Assembly (NCBI GenBank): GCA_035578175.1
Contig: JAQMRL010000001.1
Span: 50,429,553 to 50,493,552, forward strand
DNA length: 64,000 nucleotides
Source: Catonia carolina
Taxonomy: Eukaryota; Arthropoda; Insecta; Hemiptera; Achilidae
Direction of reading: 5' to 3'
In this document: piece by piece, positions 42,190-51,747 of the stretch
Layout: every line of letters begins with the position of its first letter
Position numbering within the stretch: position 1 is the first letter of the stretch
Notes under the pieces: model-generated
What the model was told of the DNA's origin: nothing
Database searches by the model: none
What the model saw: only the letters and a program-made list of their open reading frames with translations
Program-made: the position numbers and the translations under genes

Positions 42190-43883
42190 TTAAAAACTTG
42201 AATTATTGAACATTTCAAGAAGGGCGAAACTGCTACCACTATTGCTCAGATTTACGGTGTTGGAAGATAAACAGTGAATGATAATAAATGCAATTCTGAA
42301 AAAATTGAGCAGCATGTGTCAAAAATGTACCGATGGAGATGTGAGAACTCTGAAAACAATGAAACCTGAAATATTTGAACAGGACAGTGTGATATATCAG
42401 TGGTTTATTCAAGCCATTTGTCACAGAATTCAGAATTCCATTTTCAGGTCCTATTATATTGACGAAGACAGTTAAAATGAACAAAAAAAACTTGATGGTT
42501 ACCTAAACCTCTAAGTTAGCATAGGATGATGGTTAGGTAAGTTTTGGTTTTGTCACGGCAATCGGCAACTAGATATTAGTGGAGAAAAATTAAGAGCAGA
42601 TACATCAGTTGTAGCTGACTTTAAGGAACAGGTGAACTTGGAAATATCTAACCTAAACCTTATTGGGGAACAAGTCTACAATTGTGATGAAACAGGTATG
42701 AACTGAAAAGATTTACTCCAAAAACAGTTATCATTTTTGGAAAAAAGCCCCAGGTTTTAAATTGCAAAAAGATTGGATCACTGAAATGGTCTGTGCCAAT
42801 GCCCTTGGCAATCATACGAGTACCAGCACTTGCGATAGGATAATTCAAACCTCATGCATTTAAACATTTAAATTTGAACGAATTTCCTGTAAATTATTAT
42901 GCACAAAAAAATGCTTGGATGAACGAACCAAACAATTTTTTCGGAATGGTTTCATAAAGTGTTAGTGCTTTGTTAGAGATCATCTCGCCAAATATCTTCT
43001 TTTTTTTTTTTTTGTGGTTTAACGTCCGACTGTTTTGCAAATTGCTGCTAATGCAGACGGTGAAGGATGAAATGAATTTTTGTAACGTATGAAAAAATGC
43101 CATGCCCGAGTGGGATTCGAACCCAAGACCGCGTGATGAGAGGCGAGCACGCCTCTCATCACGCTGCTTATGGACAATGTCCCGACACATCCCTCTGGTG
43201 AATTGTAAAGTGACGATGGCAAGATAACATGCCTCTTTCTCTCAGCAAATATGACCCCCTTATCCAGCCTATGGACCAGGGCATTATTGAGAATATAAAC
43301 CACCGGTGTGGAAAGTTTTTATTGTAAGTTTGCTGTCACCTAACGATCCCATAACAGTTAAAAAATTTTGGAAGAGCTATAATACAAAAAATGCTTTCAT
43401 GTTGCCAGCGGATGAGCTGATATTTCAGAATAAAATTTGAAAAACAGGTGGAACAAGTTATGGCCCAAACTATTAGTGAATCTGAGGAAACTGACACCTT
43501 TAGTGTTAATGAAATTGTCAAAATGTGCAATAACGGATTTACAGTTAAAAATAACATCAGAAGACGCGACATATTGGTTGGTAAGTGACAAACTAGAGAG
43601 CCACTTTGAAATTCTGAATGAAAATGACATTATTTCTAGTGTGACAGTTGAGCAGAGAAAGAAGATGATGATGATGACGAAGAATTAGATTCTAACCATA
43701 ACCCGAAAACTAGCCACTCAGAAGCAGACGCAATGTTAACGAAGTGTATAGACTGGTTTGAATGACAAGATGAGGCTAATGCAAAACAAGACCTACATCT
43801 GCATAAAATACAGAACATAGCCACACAGAAAGCTCGAGTCCCAAGAAAACAGAAGAAAATGACAGATTATTTTAAAGTGTAAA
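42190..43883 (+). pseudogene. Tigger/jerky-like transposase, decayed, split by a SINE
   Basis: Pieces run in the right order. An HTH region (HFKKGETATTIAQIYGVGR) comes first, then a CENP-B-like domain with LDISGEKLRADTSVVADFKE and a catalytic region with EQVYNCDETGMN (first Asp). LLMDNVPTHPSGEL (second Asp) follows, with PLIQPMDQGIIENINHRCGK (third Asp region) and a C-terminus with CIDWFE and QKKMTDYFKV. At least ten stops and frameshifts are present. A SINE (about 43000-43164) interrupts it between AKYLL and LLMDN. Confidence 0.7.
43000..43164 (-). repeat. tRNA-derived SINE copy with head palindrome
   Basis: The poly(T) at 43002-43014 is the A tail. In element sense the body has TTCATCCTTCACCGTCTGCA and ends ACAGTCGGACGTTAAACC. 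The box B GGTTCGAATCCC is near 43113-43124. The 5' end is a perfect 15-bp hairpin with a 4-nt loop (43131-43164), not seen in the copy at 50930. Confidence 0.75.
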
Positions 43884-43910
43884 CCTAGAATTTCTAAAAG
43901 TAAGTTTCTA

Positions 43911-44362
43911 TTTCTATTTCATATAATGAATTAATACAATAATTTCACTAACCTTCTTTTTAAACTGCGTCACTGTTATTTTAATTTTCACTTACACGTG
44001 TTTCGGTGGATCCACCATCATCAGAGTAAATAACATATAATTGAAACTAAAAACATTATTTATTAAAAATCTATAGAAGATGATACATCTTCAGTCACTT
44101 GTATAAAACTGATTTAAAATTAATTTATTTTAATTTATACCTTCTCATATTTACTGTAGATAGCAGCAGCAGTCAATATCACTTCATCATTCCTAAATTT
44201 CACCTGTTCATTCAAAATGTCCTGCTTTTGCTCTTTTAAATATTTATAAATGTGGAACATCTCATATTTTTCAATTTTATTTTTAAAATTAAAATAAAGG
44301 TGACGCAGTTTAAAAAGAAGGTTAGTGAAATTATTGTATTAATTCATTATATGAAATAGAAA
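43911..44362. mobile_element. Fold-back element with 78-bp inverted ends
   Basis: 43911-43988 and 44285-44362 are inverted copies with only a few mismatches (core ATTAATACAATAATTTCACT). The interior is non-coding. It contains, on the minus strand at 44001-44023, CTGATGA...GAAA around a GGTGGATCCACC hairpin. Confidence 0.75.
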
Positions 44363-44654
44363 TATTTAAAACTGCAGGATGCATTATAAAGATTTATTTT
44401 TGTAAGTTTCTATTATATAACAATTTATAGTTCTGAACCAGATTTTTGTAGTTTAGTTGTACAAATATAAACTTGTATCATCCACTTGTAAACTTCTTTT
44501 TCAGTCTTGTCCTGACCACCAGTGAAATTAGGTTTCATATTATATAAGTGAATTTCTGTTCTCTGTCTATTTGGTCATCCATCAGAGTCATGGTCCGAAC
44601 ACTGACGAATAATCAAGGTTACACTGGATATATACAAACAAAAGAAGGTATTTC
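44363..44654. other. Unassigned spacer before the non-LTR 3' end
   Basis: AT-rich, no recognisable gene. The last 15 bp are the left target duplication of the next element. Confidence 0.3.
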
Positions 44655-45102
44655 CAGTTGTACCACACTATTGTGGAGCCAATAACAACTTATGGGGCAG
44701 AGTGCTGGCAAATAACATCAAAAATAGACAGCCAGCTTAAAGCAATTGAAATGGACTTTCTGCGCCGTTCATGTAGTGTCCAGGTTGGACCATATCCGGA
44801 ATGACGACATCAGGAAAAGAGCTCATGTAGAAGATACCATTGTGGATAGGATAGAGAGACGACAACTGATATGGTATGGCCATGTGCAGAGAATGGGTGA
44901 TGAGAGGTGGCCAAAAAGAATGTTGTCTTATGTCCCAACCAACAGAAGGAAGAAAGGTAGACCAAGGAAAACGTGGAAAAAGGGAATACAGGAAGCCATG
45001 AGGGAGAGAGGGATGGATGAGGGTGATTGGGAGGATAGAGGAGAGTGGAGATTGAAGTGCGGGAAGCGGCACCGGCCGTAGGAACCCCGGGAAAAAAAAA
45101 AG
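44655..45102 (+). mobile_element. 5'-truncated non-LTR retrotransposon 3' end
   Basis: AAAAGAAGGTATTTC flanks the insert at 44640-44654 and 45103-45117, an exact 15-bp target duplication, and the insert ends in an A-run at 45092-45101. It encodes only the C-terminal 130 residues of an endonuclease-RT protein: VEPITTYGAECWQITSK, LKAIEMDFLRRSC, ERRQLIWYGHVQRMGDERWP and RPRKTWKKGI. These motifs mark the C-terminal region of RTE/RTE-X-like and related elements. One frameshift near 44783 breaks it. The remaining frame is 44746-45081. Confidence 0.75.
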
Positions 45103-45117
45103 AAAAGAAGGTATTTC

Positions 45118-45871
45118 TAACAGAAAATACAATCATTAAAAACTTTTCATTGAAAATAAAGAGTGATGTTTACAAGTGAAAGAATAAAAGCATGCAGATC
45201 GTTTGTTGGAGATCATACATACACTGATGTTAGTAGACTTATCGATCCAGTCACTTGAGAGATAGTTAAGTGCAAATTTTTTTGTTAAAAGTAAATTTTG
45301 TCATAATTCTTGAAGTACCATTGACTTCTTTTGTTATCAATAATAATCAAACACCAAGAATAGGACCACGGTTAGAAATAGTGAAGGTGCCCTTTATAAA
45401 GAAGATAAAGCATTTGTTTTCTATCACATATCTTAATATATAAGTCCAGGAGGCTTTGACTTTTAAGAAATGAGAAATAGACACGATTCAAGCTTACAAA
45501 TCATAGATATATCAACATCATCTTCTTCTTACTATCAAGGATTAGGCATAAGAGCCTGTTCCGAACTCATAAACCATCCTGTACTTATACACAAACATCA
45601 GATATTCCAACCCGTACATCTTGACTACTGCCAACTTCTTCGAGGTCTTCCAACTGAAATATATTCAGTCACTTTGACGGGTATTCTTTCCTCTGGCATC
45701 TGTTCCAAATATAGATGTATGTAAAGATATCATTGACAGAGAAAAAAGGACAGATGAGGAAGTCTTAGATCAGACACATAAAAAGCTAGAATTAATTAAA
45801 ATGATAAAAGGGATGAAAACTGAAGTATTTCAAACTTGTTAAGCATGGAGAGATGTACGGTTAAATATTTT
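45118..45871. other. Unassigned sequence
   Basis: No convincing coding or repeat structure was found. The stretch near 45560-45720 is mildly GC-richer, but I could not identify it. Confidence 0.3.
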
Positions 45872-45966
45872 TCTTTTTTTGTTTAACGTCCGACTGTTTT
45901 GGAAATTGCTGCTAATGCAGACGGTGAAGGATGAAATAAATTTTTTGTAACGTAAGAAAAAATGAC
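45872..45966 (-). repeat. SINE fragment (tail half)
   Basis: The same tail as at 43000 in the same orientation (GTTTAACGTCCGACTGTTTT, then GCAGACGGTGAAGGATGAAA). The tRNA-like head is missing. Confidence 0.7.
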
Positions 45967-46204
45967 GTATAAATTTTTTGTAACTGTTAAATATGACTGC
46001 AGCTGATTACACAGGGGAAAATAGCAAGAAAGAGGAATACAAAGATGAAGATCATTTTGGTTAAATATCTTCAAGACATGTATAACTGCTCCTCTGTGGA
46101 ACTGTTTCGGGCAGCACCCTAAATTAAGAATATTGCTGATATAATCCCCTTTTTATTTTATCAAACATCCTATGTAGGATTTTTAAACAGTCGTATTATT
46201 TAAA

Positions 46205-46452
46205 ATTGAAATATATATTTCTAACCACCAGATACGGTAACATAAAACACTTACCAATGTTTATAGCGCTTTCGTGTATCTTGTACACATCTTCAGTAAA
46301 TTAAAATTTATTTTACGTCAAATAATAAGGAAGTTTTAAATTTTGACATAAAATAAATTTTAATTTACTGAAGATGTGTACAAGATATATGAAAGCGCTA
46401 TAAACAGTGGTAAGTGTTTTATGTTACCGTATTCTGGTGGTTAGAAATAAAT
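46205..46452. repeat. Near-perfect large palindrome
   Basis: Arms of about 115-120 bp (46205-46327 and 46336-46452) meet around an 8-nt centre. Each arm carries TTTATAGCGCTTTC / GAAAGCGCTATAAA next to TCTTCAG / CTGAAGA. Two identical termini joined tail-to-tail would give this form. Confidence 0.75.
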
Positions 46453-48433
46453 ATTTCAATCCCCTTTTTATCTGAAAGTACTCTCATTCCTATTCAATTA
46501 AACCAATTTCTTCCATTTAAAGCAAAACTTCATGTCACCAGCACAGCGAACTCTCAAAGGTTTCTGGCTATTTTCTTGTACACATTTGTAATTAAATAAT
46601 TGATGATTTCCTGAAACAAAAAGCACAAAACTGTAATTCACCAAATCACAATGCATCGAAACAAAAGGTTAGCAATCAAGTCCAATGACACTGCTGCCCT
46701 ATGCAACCGATGTACAAACCTATGCTGAGCTACGCTAAGACAAGCTGACATTCAATGTAAGGGTAAACTATTAAGTTTCACACACATAAGTACAATAATG
46801 TTTCACTGATAACTACAATCACTTAATGGATTTTATCCACCCCAAAAAATGTCAATAAAATGTTTAAGAAATAATACGCAATACCAAAGTAAAATCAAAT
46901 TCATGCTGTCACAATTAGTTTTCAATTTTAATTCTTTCAAGTAAATTTTCTAATTTAAATAATAAATTGATTGATGTTCCTTATAAATAAATTTCTAAAA
47001 AACCTGTAATTAATTTTTTAAAGAACAATAATTATAAACACTCCATTTTTTAAATTAAAAATTTGATCTTCACATAAGACACCAAGTATAAAAATTATTT
47101 AAGTTATTATTTAGCATCACAGCAGTAGAATCCATATTAATATTTTGTTTTTATGTATGTACAAAACAAAATATTTACAAGTATAAAAATTATGAATTTC
47201 AAAATGTTTCAATGAATGCTACGAAAATTTTGGTTCATCATAAAACTGCTTCACATATGATTTTGTAAACTAATTATGGCACGGAAATACAAAGAAACCC
47301 ACAAATCCCTAATTTATTATTATATTCTAACCTATAAACAAACCTGACAACCTATTACAAGTTTATCCCAACAAAAACTATTTCAGCTGTACAAAATGGC
47401 AAACACTATTCACTGAACCAATGAAAATAAAGCACACAATAATACTTTCACCTTGTGCAAAAATTCAAAAAATAAAAAACCCCTTTAAATATATTATTCT
47501 ATGGGAAAATGTAATTTGTTAAATATCGTTCATGTATTCAAATTATTTATTTCCTTGCAAAAGATGTTAAAGAATGTAAATCAAACAAAACAAACAAGTT
47601 TCAAGCTAAATCGAATAATTAAAGATTTAAAAAAAATTAGAGACGCCCTCAAATGCTTTAAAGAAAAGCATAATTTTTTTTTGCAAACTTGTAATCTGGC
47701 TATCTTGCAACAGAACTTTACAGGGATACATACTTATTTAAATATGTTCGACAACTTAAGTGTGTTGGATTAAATAATGCCAAGAACATGCAATTACAAT
47801 ACCTTTTATTCTTTAGTAAAACTCAAGATTATATAACCAATAGTAGTAGCTAAAAACCAAAACATCTGATGCAACTTTACAAATAAAATCTGGTGGTTGC
47901 TTGATATAAGTTTATAACACAATACTGTACAAAAAAAACCGATGAAACGATTGTTACACTAATACACCTGTAACAATCTGCACGCAAGATTGTGTTTGTC
48001 ATATTAGACCATGTGGACAACAAATATTTAAATTTAACAGGCAAGATTCAGTCATCAGCCTGAATAATAGTCATGCCACCTAACCCAACCATTATTTTCA
48101 CGTATAGATTGTTACACCAACGTCTGTAACCACAAAACCTTTTCCAGTAATTTTATAACACATCATTCAAAATATGCAATCAACAGCTTGAATCAACTAA
48201 CACACAAACTTCAAGCAGATATGAACCCCCTAATTCACAAATTAAGCAACACATAGCAGATTAATAGTTTTAATCCAAGTAGGGACAATTCATTTGAAAT
48301 CACCCGGATAGAATAAAATTTATTGCTAAATATTTTTAATTTTCTAGATTTTTTAACCAGTTGCTCCCCAATACTAGGTGAGTGCAAAAACAGAGTTAAA
48401 AATGTTTTAAGCTGACATTTTTATTGTGGCAGT
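46453..48433. other. AT-rich stretch, possibly intron of a minus-strand gene
   Basis: No gene is recognised. On the minus strand a GCTTTTTGTTTCAG acceptor at about 46611 is followed by a short open exon (46610-46554) reading EIINYLITNVYKKIARNL then TGA. It could be the last exon of the gene that starts at 50153, but nothing links them. The 90-codon plus-strand frame at 47501 is low-complexity and unsupported. Confidence 0.25.
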
Positions 48434-49098
48434 CAATAGCTATGTCCACACTCATGCGATGTAGCATGATTTACATCATGCTACATCGCATGCGCTCAGA
48501 GGCATGCCATTTTACCTGTCCGCACTTGTTTGAAAAGCTTTATCTCAAAAAAAACATAACGAATATTTTTGAACACTACACTAAATTAAAGCCTGTTCTT
48601 TTCTGCGTTGATTAGTTAGACTAAGATTATTATATTTTGAAACTAGTCGGGATATGCAGCAATTTACGCGCATAAAGAGTACCAATTTTAGCCTGTTTTC
48701 CGTTAATGTGGTTTTTAACCCACAGGCATATAATGACGGCGAAACGCCATCCAACATACTTGTGCTGTTGTGTACAATGACGGCGATTCAACATCCTCAT
48801 ACTTTAAAATCCTGGATGGAGTAGATGTTTAAAAACCACATTAACGGAAAACTGGCTAAAAACTGAGTACTTTTTTGCGTAAATTGCTAGAGTTATCACA
48901 AATTAATTTCTAAATAAAACAATCTAAATCAAACCAATGAATGCAGAAAAGAACAGGCTTTAATTTAGTGTAGTGTTCAAAAATATGTTTTTTTTTGAGA
49001 TAATGCTTTTCAAACGAGTGTGGGAAGGTGGTATGCCTCTAAGCGCATGTGACATTGCAAGTTAAAAAAAAAGCACACGAATGTGGACATACCTATTG
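48434..49098. mobile_element. Fold-back transposon with about 300-bp arms
   Basis: Ends CAATAGCTATGTCCACA and, inverted, CAATAGGTATGTCCACA. The arms (48434-48735 and about 48805-49098) align in inverted orientation over most of their length, including AACACTACACTAAATTAAAG and CCGTTAATGTGGTTTTTAA. The centre has AATGACGGCGA twice. The left arm holds an extra perfect 18-bp hairpin (48453-48492). No protein is encoded. Confidence 0.75.
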
Positions 49099-50058
49099 TT
49101 AAGTTGGCTTCAAAACCATTTTTCGGCTGAAAACAAGTTTTGTGCAAATATTTTTAACTCTGTTAACTTTATAGACGTCAAGACAAAATAAAAATTATAA
49201 TTTATCGGAATGACATACCGCGTACTCAATACTTTTTGTCCTTACCTAAGTAGTGAGGAAAGTGAAGGAAAAAATTCACAACTATGAAATTAACATAATA
49301 AGGTACCCATAATAATTTTAAAACTAGCTTAAAACAGGACTTTGACTTTCAGTGCTGCAAAATTATTAATAAAAGTAAGAAAGACTCATCTAACTTTTTT
49401 CTTTTATAGATTTATTATATGACTACCTGTACAGAAGTTTCAGGCTTGAAAACTTTGTCCTTTTTATATCAATATAATTAGGTAATCTGCATCGTATAAT
49501 TTTTAAATATACGCCTACTTATGTATAACGTCACAAATTAAAAAGATACGGGGAAGTGAGGTTATGTACCTAGATTATAAAAAACGGGCGTACAATTCAT
49601 TTCAGTGGTTTGTGTGCAAAATTAATATCAAATTCTGATTCAGCACACATAAAAGTAAGAATAAAACTTAAAATTGGGAAAATCGGTGAAGTTTCCAGGT
49701 TCTACAAAAGTATTCTCCTAAAACTTCTGTCGGTAGCCTACTTTTTACTTTGCCTGAAGCTAAGAGAAATTTTGCACTCACATGGGGTAAAAAAAACTGG
49801 TAAAACTGGCGTAACTGGTAAAAAAATCAAGAAATTTTAAAACACATAGTTTAAGTGATTTTTAATGGATTGGCCCTATAGTGTTTTATAATATAACACA
49901 ACTTCCAATTTACGAGCTGAGGTTTTTCACTCTTAAACTTTTCACAAAACTGCGGAATACTACCAGATAAGTGTACTTTTAAACAACGAAAAAATATATA
50001 GAATTACAAAAAAACCTTTCTTTAAATATCAGATTATTTATAAACTGCCATAACTTAC
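49099..50058. other. AT-rich stretch, no clear gene
   Basis: A 76-codon plus-strand frame begins at a TTG at 49610. It shows no domain, and I do not call it. The region is probably the first intron of the minus-strand gene starting at 50153. Confidence 0.3.
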
Positions 50059-50153
50059 CACGTCCTACTTATTTTATGTAAAAGAACCTTTAATTCAATA
50101 AATTTTCCAAAATAACTAAGACCGGCATAAAGAACTTCTGACACCGCCACCAT
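50059..50153 (-). CDS. Candidate first coding exon of an unidentified host gene
   Basis: On the minus strand CAAAATGG gives a good start context. The frame reads MVAVSEVLYAGLSYFGKFIE, then LKVLLHKISRT, and ends at TG|GTAAGT (GT at 50058-50057). The composition is balanced and amphipathic, unlike the surrounding AT-rich DNA, so it looks like a genuine exon with phase 2. I do not recognise the protein. It is divergent to wolframin, 1.5 kb away, with SINE pieces between. Confidence 0.4.
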
Positions 50154-50825
50154 TTTGTCAAGAAGAAGAAAGAGATCGAGTATATAAGTCGATTACACAA
50201 AATCATGGGATGACTTGTTACAAAAACACTTTACAAACATGCAGTAAACATGTTCATTCGTATTCCTATCTTACTGCCAACGCAACAGAATAAATAAATC
50301 TTCAATGTCATATAAAATAAAAAAACATTTTATACCTACATGACAATCATTCGTTTAGAGTGCGGAAAATAAGTTCAATATAAACTACTAAATTAGTCAT
50401 AGTATTGATTTTGGGATTTCTGTTCTTCACATTATAGCTAATGCGGACGGTGAAGAGTGATATATTCAATTGACTAGAAAATACCATGGCCGATAATAAT
50501 GATTGTGTAAATTAATTTATATTTTTCTCTATTTTCTTTCGATTATTTTCACAGAAAATCTTTCCTTTCAATTCTTTACGTTCAACTACTGAAAACGGTG
50601 AAAAGTAATTCATGAAAATTGAGAAAACCTGGGTTTGATCGAGAGATGAACCGCACTTAACAATATTATTTTAAACAACCATTTAAAGAAATTTTTGTTT
50701 ATCTTTAGTCGACCTAAATTGAAGAGCGCGTCCCAAATCCTCATCACTGCTCTTGTACTGTTGGGTCACTGCTTACCTCACCATTGGCTGGCCCACGGAG
50801 TAAATAATAGATTTATTGTCTAATT
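50154..50825. other. Intergenic DNA with a SINE scrap
   Basis: A fragment resembling the SINE tail (GCTAATGCGGACGGTGAAGA) sits at about 50438-50458, minus orientation. No gene is seen. The segment just upstream of 50153 contains TATATAAG near 50181 on the plus strand. Confidence 0.4.
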
Positions 50826-51160
50826 TCAATCATGTTGATATTAAAAGTTTTTGCGTTGAGAAATATAACTGATATTTATCCTAATAGTAGGGCTATGATT
50901 ACCGTGAACACAAAACCAAAACACAAAACGTGCTCGCCTCTCATCATGCGGTCTTGGGTTCGAATCCCATTCAGGAACGGCATATTTCATACGTTACAAA
51001 ATCATTTCATCCTTCACCGTCTGCATTAGCAGTAATTGCAGAACAGTCGGACGTTAAAACCAAAAAAAAAAAAAAAGAACAAAACCTTCGAAGTAGAATT
51101 TAAACATGTTTCTTAATTTAAATAAATTTTTAATAATAGTTCTTTGTATTTATAACTTCA
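50826..51160 (+). repeat. Dispersed repeat copy 1, interrupted by a SINE
   Basis: 50826-50916 and 51079-51160 match 52768-52950 (for example ATATAACTGATATTTATCCT and TTTAATAATAGTTCTTTGTA). The second copy lacks the SINE and so is the empty site. Confidence 0.8.
50930..51076 (+). repeat. tRNA-derived SINE copy with paralogous empty site
   Basis: Starts GTGCTCGCCTCTCATCATGC, has box B GGGTTCGAATCCC (50956-50968), body TTTCATCCTTCACCGTCTGC, and ends ACAGTCGGACGTTAAAACC plus an A-run (51061-51076). GAACACA/AAACC-type sequence lies on both sides. No box A is visible, so it may be 5' truncated. Confidence 0.8.
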
Positions 51161-51680
51161 ATAATTCTTACTCCATAGGCTGGCCGTACCCAGGGCCGTT
51201 GAATAAGGGATCCCGTATTCAACGGCCCTGGGCCGTACCACGGTTGCTTAACTTCTAACAGTGACTTTTTGGCAGCCGATTAGTCAGGCTGGCCAGAAAA
51301 TCAGTTTTATTTACTGACTGTATTTAATATATACATATTATTCTTTGCTAGCCTTATTACTGTAGTTGAAAAATGCATGTATTTAAATTTTTAATAAAAT
51401 CTTCTTTGGTACTACACTTTTGATAAAATTGTCTATGCGTATATGCATAGACAATTATTTTCTTTGTACACAAGTGAACAGTATCGAATGTATCTATCGA
51501 CTTTTCTTGTTACAATGTAATCGAATTCAACTGGTATTCGATTGTTGTAATCTGTCGGTTTGATTTTTACGTTGCCTAGGTGTGATTGTTTTGAGACTTA
51601 AACAAAAATTATGTTCACACACTATTTGTTACTATATTTTCAGTTAATTGTTTTATGGTTTTCTGTTAAACACATTTAAC
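51161..51680. other. Upstream region of wolframin with two hairpins
   Basis: Holds the 17-bp-arm hairpin at 51189-51232, flanked by GGCCGTACC direct repeats, and a 12-bp-arm hairpin at 51427-51456. A 5' UTR exon and promoter of wolframin are expected here, but no clear core promoter is visible. Confidence 0.45.
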
Positions 51681-51747
51681 ATGGCTGGTGTGTTTCCAGT
51701 TGGTCTACCCGTAAAAACTTCGGGCAGAAAACAATGGACTTTATACA
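51681..51747 (+). CDS. wfs1: wolframin exon 1 (start codon)
   Basis: ATG in AACATGG context. Reads MAGVFPVGLPVKTSGRKQW and ends TACA|GTAAGT in phase 1. Upstream non-coding exons cannot be excluded. Confidence 0.8.

Noticed and set aside
47501..47773. 90-codon Lys/Phe/Asn-rich frame
   Set aside because: AT-rich composition explains it; no start context, splice signals or domain.
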